From contig CAXBPY010000020.1 in NCBI GenBank assembly GCA_963977675.1, positions 1 to 49,556 of the forward strand: a stretch of 49,556 bases of DNA. Direction: 5' to 3'. Positions within the stretch are counted from its first letter, which is position 1. Each line of letters begins with the position of its first letter. The DNA comes from CAXBPY01 sp003455275 (GTDB lineage: Bacteria; Bacteroidota; Bacteroidia; Chitinophagales; UBA10324). Made by a program: the position numbers and the translations under genes. The notes under the pieces are model-generated. The model did no database searches, was not told the origin of the DNA, and saw nothing but the letters and a program-made list of their open reading frames with translations. Shown here one piece after another: positions 8,770-17,418 of this stretch.

Positions 8770-11127
8770 TCAGTTGCGCAAAGGCTTCCCTGTTTCCAAA
8801 GTGAATTTGATTCGCTCCATTGTTTTTTTGGTTGTTACAAGGGAGAGAAATGCTTCGCGCTCCAGATCGAGTAAATATTGCTCGCTCACCTTTGTTGGAG
8901 AAGTTAAATCGCCGCCACACATTACAAATGCAAGTTTTTCTGCAACTAATTTATCGTGTTCAGAAATATATTGTCCGGTAAGCATTGCATTCATTCCGGT
9001 ATAAAAAGCACCAAGTGCCGAGCGACCAAGTACAGTAATATCTGTTCGCTGTTGCGGCATGGTGTAACCTGCATCACTCATTTCAATCACAGCAGATTTG
9101 GCTTCAGCAATCACGCGGCTTTGATTCATCACAATACGGTCGCGATTGGTTTTCAGAATATCCATATCAAATGCTTCGGCTGCTGAGGTTGCAACCTTTG
9201 CAGTGGCAATGTTCATGAATCGCTTTTGCAATTCCGGAAATTCAATTTCACCTTCTGCATACGCATCACTCGCGCGCAATGTCATTTCTTTAGAACCGCC
9301 ACCGGCAGGAATAATTCCGATTCCGAATTCAACCAAGCCGATATAGGTCTCAGCACTTGCCACAACTTTATCAGCATGAAGCGTGAACTCGCATCCACCA
9401 CCGAGCGAAAGATGATGCGGCGCTAACACAACAGGAACGGATGAATAGCGAATGCGCATACTTGTGTTTTGAAAAATGCGCGCTGCAAATTCCAACTCAT
9501 CATACTCCTGATCAATGGCGAGCATCAGCATCATGGCAATGTTTGCGCCCGCAGAAAAATTTGTTCCATCATTTCCAATCACCAACCCGCGAAAATCTTT
9601 TTCCGCAATCTCAATGCTCTTGTGAACTCCTTCGAGCACTTCGCTGCCAATGCTGTTCATCTTGGTTCGAAATTCGAGATTCGCCACTCCGTCACCAATG
9701 TCGAGCAATCGTGTTCCGGAATTTTTCCAAACAACTTTATCGGAAACATTTTCGAGAAGAATAAAATTATCAGTGCCGGGAATGGCTTCGTAATTTTTTG
9801 TCGCAGGGTTGTAGCATTTCTTTCTTCCGTTCTCGGTGATGTAAAAAGATCTTTTACCGGAAGAAATCATTTCATAAATCCAATGCGCAGGTTTGTGTCC
9901 TGCAACTTCCATTGCTTTAACAGTTTGTTCAACACCCACAGCATCCCAAGTTGCAAACGGACCGAGTTCCCAGCCGAAGCCGGCAATAAGTGCATCATCG
10001 AGGCGATAAATTTCATCTGAGATTTCTGGAATGCGATTGCTCACATAAGCAAACAGTCCGTAAAAAAATGCACGATAAAAATCTCCGGCTTTGTCATTTG
10101 CTGAAATTGCAATTCGCATTTTCTCTCGCAGGTCATCTGTCTTTTTTAAATCATCGAGAGCTGAAAATTTTGGTTTCGGATTTAGTGCATATTCAAATGT
10201 TGCGGGATTGATTGCATGAAATTCTTTTTTGCCCGAAGCGTTTTTCACCACTTTAAAAAATCCCTGCTTGGTTTTATCACCGAGCCAATTGTTCTCAACC
10301 AACTTTTGTACGAACGCAGGAATGTGAAACAACTCACGCGCTTCATCATCAGGGCAACTTGCATAAACAAAATTTGCCACCTTCACGAGTGTATCAATTC
10401 CAATCACATCTGCAGTGCGGAAAGTTGCTGACTTCGGGCGGCCGATTGCAGGGCCGGTGAGTTTATCAATTTCATCAATAGTGAAATTCATTTTCTCCAT
10501 CAAATGAAAAATACTCATCACTCCATATACGCCAACCCGGTTTGCAATAAATGCGGGAGTGTCTTTACATAAAACTGTTTGCTTGCCGAGAAACAAATCA
10601 CCGTAGTGCATCAGAAAATCTGTTACACTTTTATCAGTATCAGGAGTTGGAATTATTTCGAGCAATCGTAAGTAGCGCGGCGGATTGAAAAAATGTGTGC
10701 CACAGAAATTTTTTCGGAAGTCATCGCTTCTTCCTTCACTCATTAAATGAATAGGAATAGATGAAGTGTTACTTGAAACGAGAGTTCCGGGCTTGCGATA
10801 TTTTTCTACCTCATCAAATATTTTTTTCTTGATATCGAGATTCTCGACCACCACTTCCATCACCCAATCGCTCGCAGAAATTTCTTTCATGTTGTCAGTG
10901 AAATTTCCGGTACGGATGTGTTTTGCAAAATCTTGTTTGAAGATTGGTGACGGATTTGATTTCAGCGTTGCAGCGAGTGCATCGTTAGCAATTTTATTTG
11001 GCTTGTCGCCTTCTGATTTCATATCGAGCATCAGCACCTGCACACCAATGTTTGCAAAGTGACACGCAATGCGTGAGCCCATTACACCACTGCCGAGTAT
11101 GGTTACTTTAGAAATGTTTCGGTTCAT
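8770..11127 (-). CDS. 3-hydroxyacyl-CoA dehydrogenase / enoyl-CoA hydratase fusion (FadB/FadN-like)
   Basis: 785 residues. The N-terminal half is the NAD-dependent 3-hydroxyacyl-CoA dehydrogenase: Rossmann motif VTILGSGVMGSRIACHFA (residues 8-25), then SSNTSSIPIHLM, GTHFFNPPRYLRLLEII and the C-terminal dehydrogenase domain. The last 300 residues are a crotonase-fold enoyl-CoA hydratase: an oxyanion-hole segment near FSAGANIAMMLMLA, then HHLSLGGGCEFTLHADKVVASAETYIGLVEFGIGIIPAGGGSKEM. The domain order is dehydrogenase first, as in Bacillus FadN and the reverse of E. coli FadB. It performs the hydration and second oxidation steps of fatty-acid beta-oxidation. The thiolase and acyl-CoA dehydrogenase are not next to it. 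The acyl-CoA ligase gene upstream fits the same pathway. Confidence 0.93.
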   Translation of the reverse strand: MNRNISKVTILGSGVMGSRIACHFANIGVQVLMLDMKSEGDKPNKIANDALAATLKSNPSPIFKQDFAKHIRTGNFTDNMKEISASDWVMEVVVENLDIKKKIFDEVEKYRKPGTLVSSNTSSIPIHLMSEGRSDDFRKNFCGTHFFNPPRYLRLLEIIPTPDTDKSVTDFLMHYGDLFLGKQTVLCKDTPAFIANRVGVYGVMSIFHLMEKMNFTIDEIDKLTGPAIGRPKSATFRTADVIGIDTLVKVANFVYASCPDDEARELFHIPAFVQKLVENNWLGDKTKQGFFKVVKNASGKKEFHAINPATFEYALNPKPKFSALDDLKKTDDLREKMRIAISANDKAGDFYRAFFYGLFAYVSNRIPEISDEIYRLDDALIAGFGWELGPFATWDAVGVEQTVKAMEVAGHKPAHWIYEMISSGKRSFYITENGRKKCYNPATKNYEAIPGTDNFILLENVSDKVVWKNSGTRLLDIGDGVANLEFRTKMNSIGSEVLEGVHKSIEIAEKDFRGLVIGNDGTNFSAGANIAMMLMLAIDQEYDELEFAARIFQNTSMRIRYSSVPVVLAPHHLSLGGGCEFTLHADKVVASAETYIGLVEFGIGIIPAGGGSKEMTLRASDAYAEGEIEFPELQKRFMNIATAKVATSAAEAFDMDILKTNRDRIVMNQSRVIAEAKSAVIEMSDAGYTMPQQRTDITVLGRSALGAFYTGMNAMLTGQYISEHDKLVAEKLAFVMCGGDLTSPTKVSEQYLLDLEREAFLSLVTTKKTMERIKFTLETGKPLRN

Positions 11128-11135
11128 TTTATCAG

Positions 11136-11296
11136 TATCAAGTATAAAGACACAAGTATCAAGATTTAATCGTAGCGATTTATTGAGAGTATCAAGAGAA
11201 TTATGTGATTAATTTTTATTGTTTGGTTTTAGTATCGAATATCAATTCATATGTATTTACTGCTACATACATCTTGCTACTTGATACTTGTATTCA
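11136..11296. repeat. Interspersed repeat rich in TATCAAG / CTTGATA units
   Basis: The gap between the acyl-CoA ligase and the dehydrogenase fusion holds ACAAGTATCAAG (11152-11163) and its exact reverse complement CTTGATACTTGT (11279-11290), plus further TATCAAG and CTTGCTAC copies. It looks like one of the short interspersed families of this genome. I see no reading frame in it. Confidence 0.6.
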
Positions 11297-11306
11297 CTTG
11301 CTACTC

Positions 11307-13070
11307 TCATTCTCTATACATCCCCTCAATCTCATTCTCATATTTTTTCTCAATAAATTTTCTCTTCAGTTTCAGAGTCGGAGTCAATTCCCCTTCTGCA
11401 ATTGTCCATTCATCAGGAACAAGAGTGAATCTTTTTATTTGCTCGCTGTGGCCAAATAGTTTGTTGTTCACCTCCACCAACTCATTGTATTTCTTTTTCA
11501 CCTCATCATTCAGCACCATCTCCTTTGTATTAGTGAACTTAATTCCATGTTTCTCACACCACACTCTTAAGTTATTGGATGATGGAACTATCAATGCCGC
11601 GGGAAATTTTCGGTTCACTCCCACCACCATCATTTGCTCAATCAATAATTCTTCTTTGAATTTATTTTCAATCGGCTGCGGCGCCACATATTTTCCTCCT
11701 GAAGTTTTAAAGAGTTCTTTTTTTCTGTCAGTGATTTTTAAAAATTTATTCTGAACAAATTCACCAATGTCGCCGGTGTGAAGCCAGCCATCTTTATCAA
11801 TCACTTCAGCAGTTAAATCCGGGCGCTTGTAATAACCTTTCATCACAATATCTCCTCTCACTAAAATTTCTCCGTCCTCTGCAATTTTTATTTCCACTCC
11901 GGGAATCGCAGGGCCCACAGTTCCAATCATATTATTTTCCAGATTATAGTGATTCACATTTGTAGCAGGAGAAGTTTCTGTGAGTCCGTAACCTTCCATC
12001 ACCACAATTTTTGCAGCGGTGAAAATGCGTGTAAGTTTTTGCTGCATCGGTGCAGAGCCGGTAACCACGCAACGCAATTCTCCGCCGAGTGCTTCGCGCC
12101 ACTTACTGAACACAAGTTTGTTTGCAATCGCCAATTGAATTTTATATAACAACCCATTCGATTTTTGATTATCCCATCTTTCGCCGAGCGAGAGCGCCCA
12201 GAAAAACATAGCGCGTTTTATTCCTTTCAAATCTTGTCCCTTCGCTAAAATCTTTTCATACACCTTTTCGAGCAGCCTAGGAACACAAGTCATGATCTGC
12301 GGTTTTACTTCACGCAAATTATCTCCGATTGTATCCATGCTTTCAGCATAATAAGTAGAGATACCATAAGTGATGTAGAGATACAAAATCATTTTCTCGA
12401 ACGAATGATTGAGCGGGAGAAAACTGAGTGCTTTATCTTTTTCTCCGACCGGCATTAGCGGCTTGGCAGCAATCACATCTGATAAAACATTCCAGTGCGA
12501 GAGCATCACTCCCTTCGGAAAGCCGGTTGTTCCACTCGTGTAGATGATTGTAGCGAGGTCATCTTTGTTAGCTGCTTTCATCCGCGACTGTAATTCATCA
12601 TTGCTTCCATTCTTACATCTTTCCAAAAATTCTGAGAAGTGTGTGGCACCATTCACTTTGTTGAAAGTAATTACCTCCTTTAGAGTCGGAACCTGGCTGC
12701 GGATGTTTTGAACTTTCTGATACAACTCTTCGCTGCTCACAAAAACTATTTTCACTTCAGCATCATTGAAGATAAAAACATAGTCTGCTTCTGTGATTGT
12801 CGGATACACAGGCACATTCACTGCGCCCACCTGCATGATTCCGAAGTCAACAAAATTCCACTCAGGCCGGTTGTTGCTGATGAGGGAGATTTTATCTTCC
12901 TTAACTATTCCTGAAGCGAGAAGCGCAAGTGAAACCTTATTGATATTGTCAATGCAATCATCAATCGAATATTTTTTCCAGGCACCATTTTCTTTGGCAT
13001 TTAGTGCATCACTCTTCGGATATATTTCTTTCTGGTAGTAAGGAATGTCAAATAGTCTTTTCAGTTCCAT
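11307..13070 (-). CDS. Long-chain acyl-CoA ligase (AMP-forming)
   Basis: 587 residues, the usual size for Bacteroidota long-chain fatty-acid-CoA ligases. It activates fatty acids with ATP and CoA through an acyl-AMP intermediate. The AMP-binding motif is TIIYTSGTTGFPKGVMLSH (about residue 173). GYGLTETSPATNVN (about 358) and the hinge DRKKELFKTSGGKYVAPQPIE (about 450) complete the ANL-superfamily signature. It probably feeds the downstream beta-oxidation fusion, from which it is separated by a repeat-filled gap of 179 bases. A peripheral membrane location is likely for the family. Chain-length preference cannot be read from the sequence. Confidence 0.93.
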   Translation of the reverse strand: MELKRLFDIPYYQKEIYPKSDALNAKENGAWKKYSIDDCIDNINKVSLALLASGIVKEDKISLISNNRPEWNFVDFGIMQVGAVNVPVYPTITEADYVFIFNDAEVKIVFVSSEELYQKVQNIRSQVPTLKEVITFNKVNGATHFSEFLERCKNGSNDELQSRMKAANKDDLATIIYTSGTTGFPKGVMLSHWNVLSDVIAAKPLMPVGEKDKALSFLPLNHSFEKMILYLYITYGISTYYAESMDTIGDNLREVKPQIMTCVPRLLEKVYEKILAKGQDLKGIKRAMFFWALSLGERWDNQKSNGLLYKIQLAIANKLVFSKWREALGGELRCVVTGSAPMQQKLTRIFTAAKIVVMEGYGLTETSPATNVNHYNLENNMIGTVGPAIPGVEIKIAEDGEILVRGDIVMKGYYKRPDLTAEVIDKDGWLHTGDIGEFVQNKFLKITDRKKELFKTSGGKYVAPQPIENKFKEELLIEQMMVVGVNRKFPAALIVPSSNNLRVWCEKHGIKFTNTKEMVLNDEVKKKYNELVEVNNKLFGHSEQIKRFTLVPDEWTIAEGELTPTLKLKRKFIEKKYENEIEGMYRE

Positions 13071-13134
13071 CAGTCATGAATTTGATGGATGAAAATAATT
13101 GAAAAGAAAATTACAAGAAGAAGAAAGTTGATTG

Positions 13135-13746
13135 TTACAATCCGAACATTACTCCGCCGCTGATTGCAGGTGTTTGGTAATATGGTGAATAAGGATTTTG
13201 CAAAACATCATAAAGCACCTGTATGTAAAATCCGGACGCGCTGTTTCCAAAACGCTGGAAATATCCTCCGCCGAGTAAGAAAGATGGAATAGTAAGCCGT
13301 TCTAATCTATAGCCGGCGCTGTTTGGAAGCGTGATCAGTGCCTCAAAATTATTGACCTCGTACTCGGCATGCGCATATAAATTATTCAGTAAAAAATACC
13401 GGGCAAATACACTTCCGCCATAAATGCTCGTTTTGTAATCATTGTGACGGTCATTCAGGAAGGTGTATTTCGGGCTCACCCCCATCGAAAATCTATCAGT
13501 AATTCTATAACCAATGGTGGGCGCAACATTGATGTAAACTACATCTCCGAAGCTCAAGCCGCCAGTACCACCGAGATAAAATCTTTGTTTCGAAAGCCAG
13601 GGAACATCTTTGAGCGAGTTATTGCTTTCGGTTTGCGCAATACACTTTGAACTGAAAAAGCTAATGAGAAAAGTGAAAATGATTACAAAACCGATGACGG
13701 AAGGCCGAAGTTGGAAGAGCGATTTAATTTTTATTGTACTAATCAT
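13135..13746 (-). CDS. Small outer-membrane beta-barrel protein, function unknown
   Basis: 203 residues. A long N-terminal signal (hydrophobic at about 18-36, ending SKCIAQ) is followed by alternating strands typical of an eight-stranded outer-membrane barrel: RFYLGGTGGLSFGDVVYINVAPTIGYRITDRFSMGVSPKYTF, then YGGSVFARYFLLNNLYAHAEYE, and a terminal GGVMFGL strand. No catalytic or binding motif is visible. It sits nine bases downstream of the GlcD-type oxidase gene on the same strand, so co-transcription is likely. Its job is unknown. Confidence 0.75.
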   Translation of the reverse strand: MISTIKIKSLFQLRPSVIGFVIIFTFLISFFSSKCIAQTESNNSLKDVPWLSKQRFYLGGTGGLSFGDVVYINVAPTIGYRITDRFSMGVSPKYTFLNDRHNDYKTSIYGGSVFARYFLLNNLYAHAEYEVNNFEALITLPNSAGYRLERLTIPSFLLGGGYFQRFGNSASGFYIQVLYDVLQNPYSPYYQTPAISGGVMFGL

Positions 13747-13755
13747 AATGCAATT

Positions 13756-15165
13756 CTAATCTGTAAATATTTTTCCGGGGTTCATGATTCCTTTGGGATC
13801 GAAAACACTCTTGATATTTTTCATCAGCTGAAGTTGAGTGTTGTTAAAAAAAATATTCATATAATTTTTCTGAACAAAACCAATGCCGTGTTCGCCTGAA
13901 AGAGTTCCACCAAGTGATTTCACCAAATGAAATATTTCGCGAATGCCTTCAGTGATTTTGTTATTCCATTCTTCGTCACTCAGTTTTCCTTTTATGATAT
14001 TGACATGAAGATTTCCATCACCTGCATGTCCGTAACACACCGATTGAAAGCCGAATTGTTTACTGATGCGCTTGACACCGCTTAACAGCTTCGGCAGTTC
14101 AGCGCGAGGTACTACGGTATCTTCTTCTTTATAAATTGAATTAGCTTTCACTGCTTCAGCAACACTTCTTCTCAGCTTCCATAAATCGCTTTTCTGCTGG
14201 GCAGAATCTGCAAACAAAATTTCATCGCAACCAAAACCCTGTAACACTTCAGTAATTTTTTCGGCATCACGATACAGAGCATCCATATCATTTCCATCTA
14301 CTTCAATCAACAAATGAGCTTCGGTTTTTTCATTGAGAGAAATGTTAGTTTCTCCAACATGTTTCATTGCCCACTCAATTGCATCGCGCTCCATAAACTC
14401 CAGTCCGCTTGGAGAAATTCCAGACCTGAAAATTTCATTCACCGCTTCGCACGCTTTTTCCGCTGACGAAAATGGAGCGAGCATCAGTACATCGTTTGAC
14501 GGATGTGGAATCAATCGCAAAACAATTTTCGTGACAATGCCAAGTGTTCCTTCGCTGCCAACTACCAACTGAGTGAGGTTGTAGCCGGTAGCATTTTTTA
14601 AAACATTTGCTCCGGTCCAGATAACTTCTCCATTTGGCAAAACCATTTCAAGATTCAGAACATAATCTTTCACAACTCCATACTTTACGGCTTTGGGTCC
14701 ACCGGAATTTTCAGCAATGTTTCCACCAATAAAACAAGAACCCTTGCTGGCAGGATCAGGAGGATAAAACAATCCTTTTTCCTTCACTGCATTTTGAAGA
14801 ATTTCAGTTATAACTCCGGGTTCAACTGTTACCTGAAAATTTTTTTCATCAATCAAAAGAATGTGGCTGAATCGTTCCATAGAAAGCAAAACCCCTCCAA
14901 TCACCGGAAGCGCTCCTCCGCTAAGCCCTGTTCCAGCACCGCGGGGTGTAACCGGAATATTTTTTTCAAAGCATAATTTGAGAATAGCGCTTACCTCACC
15001 TACTTTGTTCGGGCGAACGACTACCGAAGGTTTAAAAACCAAATCTTCCGTTTCGTCGTGACCATAATGAATTTTGCTTTCATCATCGGAGAGGATAAAA
15101 TTTTCTCCGACAATGTTTTTCAGTTGAGAAATAATTTCTGCGGTAACGATTCCGAACTCAGCCAT
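13756..15165 (-). CDS. FAD-linked 2-hydroxy-acid oxidase, GlcD/D-lactate dehydrogenase type
   Basis: 469 residues. The N-terminal PCMH-type FAD domain has VVVRPNKVGEVSAILKLC and PRGAGTGLSGGALP (about residues 45-85), and LEMVLPNGEVIWTG. The C-terminal FAD-oxidase domain ends with the conserved CYGHAGDGNLHVNI (about 380) and GGTLSGEHGIGFVQK. The family oxidises glycolate, D-lactate or related 2-hydroxy acids with electrons passed to quinone or cytochrome. The substrate is not readable from the sequence. In E. coli GlcD works with GlcE and GlcF; no such partners lie here, so a stand-alone D-lactate dehydrogenase-like role is more likely. It lies three bases after the BamE-like lipoprotein gene. 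Confidence 0.92.
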   Translation of the reverse strand: MAEFGIVTAEIISQLKNIVGENFILSDDESKIHYGHDETEDLVFKPSVVVRPNKVGEVSAILKLCFEKNIPVTPRGAGTGLSGGALPVIGGVLLSMERFSHILLIDEKNFQVTVEPGVITEILQNAVKEKGLFYPPDPASKGSCFIGGNIAENSGGPKAVKYGVVKDYVLNLEMVLPNGEVIWTGANVLKNATGYNLTQLVVGSEGTLGIVTKIVLRLIPHPSNDVLMLAPFSSAEKACEAVNEIFRSGISPSGLEFMERDAIEWAMKHVGETNISLNEKTEAHLLIEVDGNDMDALYRDAEKITEVLQGFGCDEILFADSAQQKSDLWKLRRSVAEAVKANSIYKEEDTVVPRAELPKLLSGVKRISKQFGFQSVCYGHAGDGNLHVNIIKGKLSDEEWNNKITEGIREIFHLVKSLGGTLSGEHGIGFVQKNYMNIFFNNTQLQLMKNIKSVFDPKGIMNPGKIFTD

Positions 15166-15168
15166 TCT

Positions 15169-15543
15169 CTATTGTGGTTGAATCATTCCGCCTGTATTTC
15201 CGCCAAGGGCTTCAACACTATCCCTCATGTGCTGGAATTTTTTCTGAGTTGCTTCAATATCCAAATCCACCCCTACCACAATTTCATTTTCAAACATCAC
15301 CGATTGATTATTTCCATAATACCATTGAACAATATGGGTTGCCTTTGTGTCAGTTTGAGATACACCAAGGTCTTCCATCCGGCTTGGTCTTCCAGCAATT
15401 TTGTCTACATCATCCATATTCATCCCCTTTTCCACTTTCTCAAGAGATGAATTGTAATCGGGATTTGAAGATTTTTTTTCTTCTGCAGAATTCCCGCAGG
15501 AGAAAAATGAAAATGTAATCAGCAGTGCAAGAATTGTTTTCAT
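15169..15543 (-). CDS. Small lipoprotein with a BamE/SmpA-like domain
   Basis: 124 residues from the ATG at 15543. A TTG nine bases upstream is in frame but overlaps the -7 promoter box. Signal peptide MKTILALLITFSFFSCG carries a lipobox ending at Cys16, so it should be lipid-anchored. The body reads LEKVEKGMNMDDVDKIAGRPSRMEDLG ... HIVQWYYGNNQSVMFENEIVVGV, which has the order seen in SmpA/OmlA (BamE) domains: a 'kGMt..eV..i.G.Ps' helix, then 'W.Yg....v.f.n..v' strands. This is by pattern only. BamE supports the outer-membrane beta-barrel assembly machine in Proteobacteria; in Bacteroidota such small proteins are mostly uncharacterised. Confidence 0.7.
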   Translation of the reverse strand: MKTILALLITFSFFSCGNSAEEKKSSNPDYNSSLEKVEKGMNMDDVDKIAGRPSRMEDLGVSQTDTKATHIVQWYYGNNQSVMFENEIVVGVDLDIEATQKKFQHMRDSVEALGGNTGGMIQPQ

Positions 15544-15549
15544 CGTTTC

Positions 15550-15577
15550 CAAATTTATTTAGTGATAGAAACAACAA
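15550..15577 (-). promoter_or_regulatory. Bacteroidota-type promoter of the BamE-like lipoprotein gene
   Basis: On the minus strand TTG (15575-15577), a 17-base spacer, and TAAATTTG (15550-15557) match TTG-N17-23-TAnnTTTG exactly. The -7 box ends six bases before the ATG at 15543, so the mRNA should have little or no leader. Confidence 0.6.
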
Positions 15578-15588
15578 CTAAATAAATG

Positions 15589-15605
15589 CTCACATAGTAT
15601 GTGAG
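15589..15605. promoter_or_regulatory. Perfect 17-bp palindrome between dnaB and the lipoprotein gene
   Basis: CTCACATA (15589-15596), a central G, and TATGTGAG (15598-15605) form a perfect palindrome about 12 bases upstream of the lipoprotein promoter and 16 bases beyond the end of dnaB. It may be a regulator site or a weak hairpin ending the dnaB transcript. It lacks a strong T-run. Confidence 0.45.
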
Positions 15606-15620
15606 TCAATAGAAAATAAA

Positions 15621-17150
15621 TTAAAACGGAGCGTCTTCTTCTGGTTTATCCCAGTTTTGAGACTTCATAATTGTAATTGAACCCTCCGGATTATCTGCAT
15701 ATGTGCCTTGTGCAGGTGGTGTCATCATATTGTAATCGGCAAACTTTGCGAAGCGGTCAATGAATTTTAATTGTACAGATCCAAGTGCTCCATTCCTGTG
15801 CTTCGAAATCAAAATTTCAGCAAGCCCTGAAGTGCTTTGTCCGGCTTCATCCTGATTCATACCATAATAGTCAGGCCGGTAAATAAATAATACCATATCC
15901 GCATCCTGCTCAATTGCTCCTGATTCACGGAGATCGCTTAACTGTGGTTTCTTACTTCCACCACGGGTTTCAACGGCACGGCTCAATTGAGAAAGAGCAA
16001 TCACCGGAACATTTAATTCCTTTGCAATACTTTTCAATGAGCGTGAGATGCTGCTGATTTCCTGCTCGCGGTTACCGCCTTTGTCACTTCCGCCTCCGCT
16101 CATCAGTTGCAAATAGTCAATTACGATCATTTGAATATCATGCTGCATTTTCAGGCGGCGGCATTTCGCCCGCAATTCAAACACATTTATTGCAGGAGTA
16201 TCATCTATAAAAATTGGTGCTTCAGAAAGGGTCTCAATTTTTGAAGTGAGATGTTCCCACTCATATTGTTCCAGGTTTCCGCGCCGAAGCTTATCAGACG
16301 GAATCATAGTTTCAGAAGAAATGAGGCGCTGAGTAAGTTGCAGGTCACTCATTTCAAGAGAGAAAAAAGCAATAGGTTTTTTGAAATCAACAGCTGCATT
16401 GCGCGCGAGCGAAAGCACGAAAGCAGTTTTACCCATTCCGGGGCGAGCTGCCATTATTATTAAATCGCTTTTCTGCCAGCCACCTGTAATTCTGTCTAGC
16501 TCAGTAAATCCTGATGGAACGCCTGTCACATCAATTTCTTTTTCCATCAAACTCTGCAATTGTTTCACAGCTTTCGTAACGAGGTCAGAAATTTTATTGT
16601 AATTGCGCCGAAGGTTTTTATCAGTGATTTCGTAAATATTTTTTTCTGCTTTATCGAGCAGTTCCAAAACATCGGTTGTGTCTTCGTATGAATCTTTAAT
16701 GATGAGAGAAGAAATTCGAATCAGCTCGCGCTGAATATATTTTTGAGAAATAATTCGGGCGTGATATTCAACATTCGCGGCAGAGCCAACTCTATTTGTA
16801 AGTTCAGCAACAGCAAATGCGCCTCCTACTTTTTCAATATCACCTTGTTTTCGAAGTTCTTCAGTCACAGTTAAAATATCGACCGGCTGCGACTTGTTAA
16901 AAAGATTGTGAATCGCTTTAAAGATGAGTTGATGTGCTTCCACGTAAAAACTCTCAGGCTTAAGAATGTCAATCACCAAAGCCACTGCATCTTTCTCCAG
17001 CATCATGGCACCAAGAACAGCTTCCTCGAGGTCGCGTGCCTGTGGTTGCACTCTTCCGTACAATACAGAAGATAAGTCAGCTTCGCTAAAACGCTTGCCC
17101 AGCGAGGTTCTTGGTCTATCAGTTTTTATTTCAGGATTTAGTTCACTCAT
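15621..17150 (-). CDS. dnaB: Replicative DNA helicase DnaB
   Basis: 509 residues. The N-terminal DnaB domain starts at PQARDLEEAVLGAMMLEKDAV (about residue 36). The RecA-like C-terminal domain has Walker A ARPGMGKTAF (about 234-243), Walker B MIVIDYLQLMSGGG and the DnaB signature REQEISSISRSLKSIAKELNVPVIALSQLSRAVE, followed by QLSDLRESGAIEQDADMVLFIYR. This is the hexameric 5'-3' helicase at the replication fork. No intein is present. The C-terminal tail is a short polar extension (SQNWDKPEEDAPF). It follows the tRNA-Arg gene on the same strand. Confidence 0.97.
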   Translation of the reverse strand: MSELNPEIKTDRPRTSLGKRFSEADLSSVLYGRVQPQARDLEEAVLGAMMLEKDAVALVIDILKPESFYVEAHQLIFKAIHNLFNKSQPVDILTVTEELRKQGDIEKVGGAFAVAELTNRVGSAANVEYHARIISQKYIQRELIRISSLIIKDSYEDTTDVLELLDKAEKNIYEITDKNLRRNYNKISDLVTKAVKQLQSLMEKEIDVTGVPSGFTELDRITGGWQKSDLIIMAARPGMGKTAFVLSLARNAAVDFKKPIAFFSLEMSDLQLTQRLISSETMIPSDKLRRGNLEQYEWEHLTSKIETLSEAPIFIDDTPAINVFELRAKCRRLKMQHDIQMIVIDYLQLMSGGGSDKGGNREQEISSISRSLKSIAKELNVPVIALSQLSRAVETRGGSKKPQLSDLRESGAIEQDADMVLFIYRPDYYGMNQDEAGQSTSGLAEILISKHRNGALGSVQLKFIDRFAKFADYNMMTPPAQGTYADNPEGSITIMKSQNWDKPEEDAPF

Positions 17151-17313
17151 TTCAATAATTCGACAAGAATAAACTGATTCTTATTCGCATTCCAGAATTA
17201 CAAAATAATTCTGTGGAGAAAAATCAGATAGTCGTGGATTGAGTGTTGATAAAAAAACTTTTACAACAGTTAGGAAAATTCAGAATAAAAATTTCGAATG
17301 AAAATATTTTTTG

Positions 17314-17385
17314 TATCCCCGCCCAGAATCGAACTGGGATCAAAAGTTTAGGAAACTTCTATTCTATCCGTTGAACTACGGGGAC
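17314..17385 (-). tRNA. tRNA-Arg (anticodon CCU)
   Basis: 72 bases on the minus strand fold as a cloverleaf: acceptor GTCCCCG paired with CGGGGAT (first pair G-U), a D arm starting GTTC, anticodon stem GAAGT/ACTTT around loop TTCCTAA (anticodon CCT, reading AGG), and a T arm with loop TTCGATT. CCA is not fully encoded: the discriminator A is followed by CAAAAA. It lies 33 bases after the stop of the surface-repeat gene. Confidence 0.93.
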
Positions 17386-17418
17386 AAATTTCTGCGCCCC
17401 AAATATGAGAAAACAATT

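Noticed and set aside
8750..11062. Several antisense frames over the beta-oxidation fusion
   Set aside because: They lie opposite a clear gene and show no domain of their own.
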